A stretch of DNA of 9,035 bases. Source: Caulobacteraceae bacterium. Lineage in GTDB: Bacteria; Pseudomonadota; Alphaproteobacteria; Caulobacterales; Caulobacteraceae. Of this stretch, positions 6,137-9,035 are shown one piece after another. Within the stretch, counting starts at the first letter, position 1. Every line of letters starts with the position of its first letter. Made by a program: the position numbers and the translations under genes. Under the pieces are notes generated by a model. The model was not told the origin of the DNA. It saw only the letters and a list, made by a program, of their open reading frames with translations, and made no database searches. The stretch covers positions 1 through 9,035 of the forward strand of contig CANGEH010000069.1 of assembly GCA_947452665.1 (NCBI GenBank). The letters run 5' to 3'.

Positions 6137-6293
6137 ATATTCGGCCTAGCAATAACAGGATCACGACAATGATCAGGATCACTCCGATCCCGCCGCTCGG
6201 GTAATAGCCCCAATGGGCGCTATGCGGCCAGGTGGGCAGGGCACCGATCAGAAACAAGATCAGTAGAACCGTCAGAATGAGGCCCAGGCTCAT
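6135..6293 (-). CDS. DUF3309-family small membrane protein
   Basis: A 52-residue protein, read directly from the complement. It begins MSLGLILTVLLILFLIGALP, continues with the Trp/His/Tyr-rich loop TWPHSAHWGYYPSGGIG (21-37), and ends in a second hydrophobic segment (36-49) and LLLGRI. The two membrane helices with a central 'LPxWPxSxxWGYxPSGG' loop are the hallmark of DUF3309, a family of about 50 residues common in Alphaproteobacteria and Burkholderiales with no assigned role. AGGAAGGA lies about 7 bases before the ATG, a strong ribosome binding site. Its gene stands directly upstream of the exported SYLF protein. Sequence match is strong; function is unknown. Confidence 0.88.
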   Translation of the reverse strand: MSLGLILTVLLILFLIGALPTWPHSAHWGYYPSGGIGVILIIVVILLLLGRI

Positions 6294-6573
6294 AGCAAAT
6301 CCTTCCTAAACAATTGGCGCGATTGGCCGTGCGGGGCCGAAATCGCGCCCGCTTGATCATCATTGTCTTGGAATGCAGGCCAGCTCTGTATTCCAGGGCA
6401 CGACCGGCCGTGGCTTGCGCCCGCTCGATAATGCCTTGGACAGTCAGATCGGCGATTTTACCGCCGGCAAGACTGCCGACCTTGCGGTCTTGGCCCGTCA
6501 GTGGCTAACACGGTTTTAGTAACCCGGCCTTGAGCAGGGTCATTGACAACTAAGGTCCCTGCGAAACGCGGCC
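6294..6573. other. 280-base gap between DUF3309 and cobT; possible gene relic
   Basis: No intact gene with a convincing start was found here. On the plus strand one frame stays open from 6310 to the TAG at 6517-6519, with an ATG at 6373 giving 48 residues that end 'QIGDFTAGKTADLAVLARQW'. This resembles the closing 'IGSLxxGKxADLVVLD' segment of amidohydrolases, but nothing upstream supports the rest of such a protein. On the minus strand, a frame through about 6484-6300 reads 'GGKIADLTVQGIIERAQATA' with a texture loosely like CsbD stress proteins and no start. Both readings keep codon-like base use. The region should also contain the DUF3309 promoter. I call it non-coding or relic. Confidence 0.4.
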
Positions 6574-7572
6574 TTAAGCCTGGTCTTGGGTTGCTGTGCC
6601 GCCATGGACCTCGCAGGCCAGTTTAATCAGGCCAAGGCTAGCGGCTGCGCCTGTGGCTGCGCCCATGGATAGACCCAGATCGAGCAAGGGCGTCTTGCCG
6701 ATCTTTTGCAGCAAGAGGCGGTGACCCGGCTCGGCGCTGACATGGCCTGCCATGCAGTGATCCAGAGCGCTGGGGTCCATGGCGTGCAACACGGCCGCCG
6801 CCGCCCCAACGCCATAACCGTCGAGCAAAACCGGTACTTTTTGAACACGGGCGGCCAAGATCGCCCCAGCAATGGCGGCGATTTCACGCCCGCCAACCTG
6901 GCGCAGTATTTCAAGCGGGGCCTCAGCGCCCTCGGCCTTGGCGCGGGCCACGGCGGTACGAACAGCCTCCAGCTTCAAGGCATGGGCCGCGTCATCAATG
7001 CCGCCGCCGCGCCCGGTCCAGTCCTGGGCCTGACCACCATAAAGGCCATGCGCGATCGCCGCCGCGGCCGTCGTATTACCCGCTGCGACCTCGCCCAGAA
7101 TCAAGAGATCGGGCTGCTTGGCCAGGGCCTCCATGCCAAAGGCCATGGTTGCGGCACATTCTCGCGCACTCATGGCCGCTTTTTCGGTGCTGTCAGCAAC
7201 GGGACGATCAATCGCCAGGTCAAACACTTCAAGGCCTGCGCCATGAAAGGCCGCCATCTGGCTGATCGGCGCACCGCCAGCAGCGATCAATTCCAGAGAT
7301 TGGCGCGCCATTGAGGGGCGAAAGGCCGAAACCCCGCGCGCCGCCACGCCATGCGCACCGGCATAAAGCGCAATCACCGGCCGCATTACCTTGGGCGGGG
7401 TCACGCCGCGCCAGGCGGCCAGCCAGTCTGTAATCTCTTCCAAACGGCCTAGGCTGCCCAAGGGCTTGGTTAGCCGCCCCTCACGCTCGGCCGTGCGGGC
7501 GCGGGCCTCCAGATCGGGGCCAGGCAGGTTGGCCATCAGGGCGGCAATATCGTCAAACGGATGCGTGCTCAT
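6574..7572 (-). CDS. cobT: CobT-family nicotinate-nucleotide:dimethylbenzimidazole phosphoribosyltransferase, altered active-site motif
   Basis: CobT transfers phosphoribose from nicotinate mononucleotide to 5,6-dimethylbenzimidazole, making the lower ligand precursor of cobalamin in the cytoplasm. The 332-residue protein has the family landmarks: TKPLGSLGRLE (35-45), AGAHGVAARGVSAF (71-84), LGEVAAGNTTAAAA (159-172; usually GEMGIGNTT), 'EILRQVGGREIAAIAGAILAA' (221-241), LDGYGVGAAAAVLHA (250-264) and AGHVSAEPGHRLLLQK (275-290). The C-terminal 'LLDLGMRLGEGSGAA' motif is here LLDLGLSMGAATGAA (296-310), so the glutamate that is the proposed catalytic base in Salmonella CobT (Glu317) is Ala305; Glu161 remains. 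It may be inactive, altered in base choice, or rely on another residue. The frame extends to 7665, but the ATG at 7572 fits the family N-terminus; its ribosome binding site is weak. No other cob genes or cobalamin riboswitch are present nearby. Confidence 0.9.
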   Translation of the reverse strand: MSTHPFDDIAALMANLPGPDLEARARTAEREGRLTKPLGSLGRLEEITDWLAAWRGVTPPKVMRPVIALYAGAHGVAARGVSAFRPSMARQSLELIAAGGAPISQMAAFHGAGLEVFDLAIDRPVADSTEKAAMSARECAATMAFGMEALAKQPDLLILGEVAAGNTTAAAAIAHGLYGGQAQDWTGRGGGIDDAAHALKLEAVRTAVARAKAEGAEAPLEILRQVGGREIAAIAGAILAARVQKVPVLLDGYGVGAAAAVLHAMDPSALDHCMAGHVSAEPGHRLLLQKIGKTPLLDLGLSMGAATGAAASLGLIKLACEVHGGTATQDQA

Positions 7573-7602
7573 GCCGTCGCCATAGCCTTGCCCCACCGTC
7601 TT

Positions 7603-7618
7603 GCCAAGCGGCCTTGGC
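7603..7618. promoter_or_regulatory. 16-base inverted repeat in the cobT/thioesterase divergent region
   Basis: GCCAAG-CGGC-CTTGGC has perfect 6-base arms and sits 30 bases from the cobT start and 67 bases from the thioesterase start, in the only space shared by both divergent genes. This is a natural place for an operator acting on either gene. It is too small for a cobalamin riboswitch. No regulator gene is adjacent. Confidence 0.35.
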
Positions 7619-7685
7619 GTGAGCACAGATGTCTTGCACACTGAAACCAGCAACACCCTGCCCAAAAAAAAGCCAAAGGCATCCC

Positions 7686-8117
7686 ATGTCCCAGACTGAA
7701 ATCTTGATGGATGCGGCCGCCTTGAATGCCTTTCTCAAACGCGCCTTTCCGCTGACCACGGATGCCGCCATTGCCGAGGTTATTCATATTGAACCGGGCA
7801 AGGCGCGCCTGGTCCTGCCCTTTAATGAACGCACCCTTCGGCCCGGCGGCGTTATTTCGGGCCCGACCCTGATGAGCGTGGCCGATACCGCCGTCTATGC
7901 CTTGATCCTTGGCCATATTGGCGAACAGCCCATGGCGGTAACCACCTCCTTGACCATGCACTTTCTGCGCCCCGCCAAGCCAGGTCCCCTGACCGCAGAT
8001 GTGCGCCTATTGAAACTCGGACGGCGCATAGCCACCGCCGATGTACACCTTTATACTGAAGGGCCAGACAAGCCTTGCGCCCATGCCGTGGTGGCCTATG
8101 CCCTGCCGACCCATTGA
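7686..8117 (+). CDS. PaaI-type hotdog-fold thioesterase
   Basis: A 143-residue single-hotdog protein, predicted to hydrolyse an acyl-CoA or similar thioester in the cytoplasm. The long hotdog helix with the catalytic acid is 'RPGGVISGPTLMSVADTAVY' (52-71), with Asp67 in the usual acid position. Many PaaI proteins have HGG before this helix; here it is PGG, which is typical of an alphaproteobacterial branch. 'AVTTSLTMHFLRPAKPGPL' (84-102) and 'ADVRLLKLGRRIATADVHLY' (104-123) are the following core strands, and 'AHAVVAYALP' (132-141) the last strand. A longer frame starts at 7629, but the ATG at 7686 has AAAGGC before it and fits the family length of about 140. The next gene in the same direction (DUF1289) begins 42 bases after its stop, so the two may be co-transcribed. 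Substrate unknown. Confidence 0.85.
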   Translation: MSQTEILMDAAALNAFLKRAFPLTTDAAIAEVIHIEPGKARLVLPFNERTLRPGGVISGPTLMSVADTAVYALILGHIGEQPMAVTTSLTMHFLRPAKPGPLTADVRLLKLGRRIATADVHLYTEGPDKPCAHAVVAYALPTH

Positions 8118-8159
8118 TCGGCCTTGCCATCGGATGAGTCTAACGGCAAAACTTGCCCG

Positions 8160-8366
8160 ATGAACACAGCGCCCCGCCCTATTGTCACACCCTGCATCCA
8201 GGTCTGCGCCGTCGATGGCCAAAGCGGCTATTGCTTGGGCTGTCAGCGCACCTTGCCGGAAATCGCGCAATGGGGCCGGATGGATGATGAGGCCCGCGCC
8301 ACCATCATGGCCGACCTGCCCACCCGCCGCGCCAAGATCGCGCCCGAAAAGCTGGGCTTGGTTTAA
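8160..8366 (+). CDS. DUF1289 four-cysteine small protein
   Basis: A 68-residue protein matching DUF1289. It has cysteines at 12 and 16 (TPCIQVCAVD) and at 25 and 28 (GYCLGCQRT), followed by 'TLPEIAQWGRMDDEARATIMADLPTR' (31-56), the conserved Trp-containing helix. The C-x3-C/C-x2-C spacing suggests a zinc or iron-sulphur site; the role is not established. Start choice is uncertain: an upstream in-frame TTG at 8124 would add 12 residues outside the conserved domain, and neither start has a good ribosome binding site. A 9-codon ORF (8134-8163) overlaps the ATG as ATGA and might couple initiation, but this is unproven. It lies downstream of the thioesterase gene and directly before the REP-like repeat array, whose first hairpin could act as its transcript end. 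Confidence 0.82.
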   Translation: MNTAPRPIVTPCIQVCAVDGQSGYCLGCQRTLPEIAQWGRMDDEARATIMADLPTRRAKIAPEKLGLV

Positions 8367-8370
8367 CCAA

Positions 8371-8418
8371 GGCCCCCTACCCGGCTTCGCCGGTACTTCC
8401 CCCAGAGGGGGAAGATTA
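8371..8418 (-). repeat. REP-like palindromic unit, copy A
   Basis: Two hairpins in a row: CCGGC-TTC-GCCGG (8381-8393) and CTTCCCCC-AGA-GGGGGAAG (8396-8414), led by GGCCCCCT and followed by ATTATA. It is nearly identical to copy B about 120 bases downstream. The second hairpin lies 30 bases after the DUF1289 stop and could also slow or end transcription, though no clear U run follows. Strand is arbitrary, set opposite to the middle unit. Confidence 0.85.
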
Positions 8419-8432
8419 TATGCATTCTAAAT

Positions 8433-8476
8433 CCTCCCCTATCGGGGGAGGGGGACCGCGAAGCGGTGGAGGGGGC
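8433..8476 (+). repeat. REP-like palindromic unit, middle copy in inverted orientation
   Basis: CCTCCCC-TATCG-GGGGAGG (8433-8451) then CCGC-GAA-GCGG (8456-8466) then TGGAGGGGGC. Read in complement this gives GCCCCCT, a TTCG-looped palindrome, a C-rich spacer and a C/G hairpin, the same order as copies A and B. It is therefore a diverged copy in the opposite orientation. Its AGGGGGC end (8470-8476) is complementary to the GCCCCCT at the start of both A and B. Confidence 0.8.
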
Positions 8477-8489
8477 TGGCACTGGCACA

Positions 8490-8538
8490 GGCCCCCTTCC
8501 CCGGCTTCGCCGGTACTTCCCCCAAAGGGGGAAGATTT
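8490..8538 (-). repeat. REP-like palindromic unit, copy B
   Basis: GGCCCCCTT, CCGGC-TTC-GCCGG (8501-8513) and CTTCCCCC-AAA-GGGGGAAG (8516-8534), then ATTTA. It differs from copy A by only a few bases (loop AAA instead of AGA, and one extra base in the leader). A short tandem TGGCACTGGCAC (8477-8488) joins it to the middle unit. Confidence 0.85.
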
Positions 8539-8601
8539 AAGCACGTTAATCCCTCCACCGTGAGAACGCCCCACCAATACGAAACAATATCCAACAGGCG
8601 C

Positions 8602-8631
8602 TTGACGCCAAAGCCTAGGCACACCACTAAT
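8602..8631 (+). promoter_or_regulatory. Candidate sigma-70-type promoter for the SDR gene
   Basis: TTGACG at 8602-8607 matches five of six bases of the -35 consensus. ACTAAT at 8626-8631 matches four of six of the -10, with an 18-base spacer. It ends 40 bases before the ATG at 8672, a normal distance. Found by eye only. Confidence 0.35.
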
Positions 8632-8671
8632 CCGGGCCAGTTTTACAAACATGAAAAATCGGGAGCATCAC

Positions 8672-9035
8672 ATGTCTGACATCCGTTTCGACGGCAAGGT
8701 TGCCATTGTCACTGGCGCGGGCGGCGGACTGGGCCGTCAGCACGCTCTGGAACTCGCACGGCGCGGTGCCAAGGTCGTGATCAATGATCTGGGCGGGTCT
8801 ATGGATGGCTCGGGCGGCAATAGTGCAGCCGCCGAGGCCGTTGTGGCTGAGATCAAGGCCATGGGCGGCGAAGCCATCGCTAATGGTGCCTCGGTGACCG
8901 ATGATGCGGGCGTGGCCCAGCTGGTTAAGCAGACCATGGATACCTGGGGCAAGATCGATATCCTGATCGCCAATGCCGGCATCTTGCGCGACAAGTCCTT
9001 TTCCAAGATGGAACTGGCCGATTTCGAAGCGGTTA
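8672..9035 (+). CDS. Short-chain dehydrogenase/reductase (MFE-2/HSD17B4-like 3-hydroxyacyl-CoA dehydrogenase type), N-terminal part
   Basis: The first 121 codons are present; the gene runs off the right edge. The Rossmann start is 'FDGKVAIVTGAGGGLGRQHA' (6-25), with the TGxxxGxG cofactor loop at 14-21. 'VVINDLGG' (35-42) has Asp39 at the end of beta-2, favouring NAD over NADP. 'KIDILIANAGILRDKSF' (94-110) contains the structural NAG at 101-103. The 'NDLGG...GSGG..AAEAVVAEIKAMGGEAIAN' pattern and 'AGILRDKSFSKM' are typical of the dehydrogenase unit of peroxisomal-type multifunctional enzyme 2 and its bacterial single-domain relatives in fatty acid or sterol side-chain oxidation. The catalytic Ser, Tyr and Lys lie beyond the window. 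The ATG is preceded by GGGAG about 7 bases away. The substrate assignment is inference. Confidence 0.88.
   Translation, partial: MSDIRFDGKVAIVTGAGGGLGRQHALELARRGAKVVINDLGGSMDGSGGNSAAAEAVVAEIKAMGGEAIANGASVTDDAGVAQLVKQTMDTWGKIDILIANAGILRDKSFSKMELADFEAV

Larger units (their letters stand above)
8367..8671. other. 305-base intergenic region with REP-like array and SDR promoter region
   Basis: The left two thirds are the three palindromic repeat units listed separately, plus a 10-base remnant, CCCTCCACCG (8551-8560), that inversely matches the edge of the middle unit. The right third (8561-8671) is free of repeats. It holds a possible promoter for the dehydrogenase gene: TTGACG at 8602-8607, an 18-base spacer, ACTAAT at 8626-8631, about 40 bases before the start codon. 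No credible gene is seen here. Confidence 0.6.

Noticed and set aside
7573..7685. Cobalamin riboswitch upstream of cobT
   Set aside because: The gap is only 113 bases, and I could not find the conserved B12-box type core or the expected long folded leader.
7569..7961. Minus-strand 130-residue frame across the thioesterase gene
   Set aside because: It is the antisense shadow of the thioesterase; no family resemblance and poor start context.
8134..8163. Nine-codon leader ORF overlapping the DUF1289 start as ATGA
   Set aside because: No ribosome binding site and no regulatory codon pattern; a short overlapping ORF is easily a coincidence.
8416..8652. Minus-strand frames of 78 and 62 residues through the repeat array
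   Set aside because: Proline/glycine-rich translation of the REP-like palindromes; not a gene.

Overview
The window looks like chromosomal DNA of an alphaproteobacterium, most likely Caulobacterales/Hyphomonadaceae-like. This is inferred from the GC-rich codon use, the gene families present (subfamily I haloalkane dehalogenase, P1-family peptidase, Wzz/CpsD-like exopolysaccharide proteins, RcnB-like and SYLF proteins, DUF3309, DUF1289, a PGG-type PaaI thioesterase) and the C-rich/G-rich intergenic palindromic repeats. I see no phage genes, insertion sequence, CRISPR array, tRNA or rRNA.

Left block (1-4583), all on the minus strand, read from high to low coordinates: a single-Sel1-repeat small protein (4308-4583); a Wzz-type polysaccharide co-polymerase (2907-4223); a CpsD/CapB-like ATPase with a degenerate P-loop (2196-2903); a P1-family (DmpA/NylC-type) self-processing peptidase or amidase (1210-2196); a haloalkane dehalogenase (209-1114); and the start of a VOC/glyoxalase-fold protein that leaves the window at base 1. 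The co-polymerase and ATPase are 3 bases apart. The ATPase and peptidase overlap by one base (TAATG), so these three almost certainly share one transcript. The co-polymerase and ATPase together resemble a BY-kinase (Wzc) split in two, but the ATPase half lacks the P-loop lysine and any tyrosine tail.

Middle block (4584-6573): an AT-richer intergenic stretch with several small inverted repeats, then an exported RcnB-like protein on the plus strand (4966-5496). It converges, with a 6-base gap, on an exported SYLF/Ysc84-type lipid-binding protein (5503-6072, minus). Upstream of the latter lies a 52-residue two-helix DUF3309-like membrane protein (6135-6293, minus). This looks like an envelope/stress-type neighbourhood. 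Bases 6294-6573 hold no convincing intact gene but have coding-like texture in two opposing frames.

Right block (6574-9035): a CobT-family phosphoribosyltransferase (6574-7572, minus), whose C-terminal motif has lost the glutamate assigned as catalytic base in the family, is divergent from a hotdog-fold PaaI-type thioesterase (7686-8117) followed by a DUF1289 zinc/iron-type four-cysteine protein (8160-8366). A 16-base inverted repeat lies in the CobT/thioesterase divergent promoter region. After DUF1289 comes an array of three REP-like units in alternating orientation (8371-8538), and then the first 121 codons of a short-chain dehydrogenase resembling the dehydrogenase part of MFE-2/HSD17B4-type enzymes.

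I found no clearly new multi-gene system. The points most worth following are the altered CobT active site, the split P-loop-less polysaccharide kinase coupled to a peptidase, the REP triplet, and the possible gene relic between DUF3309 and cobT.
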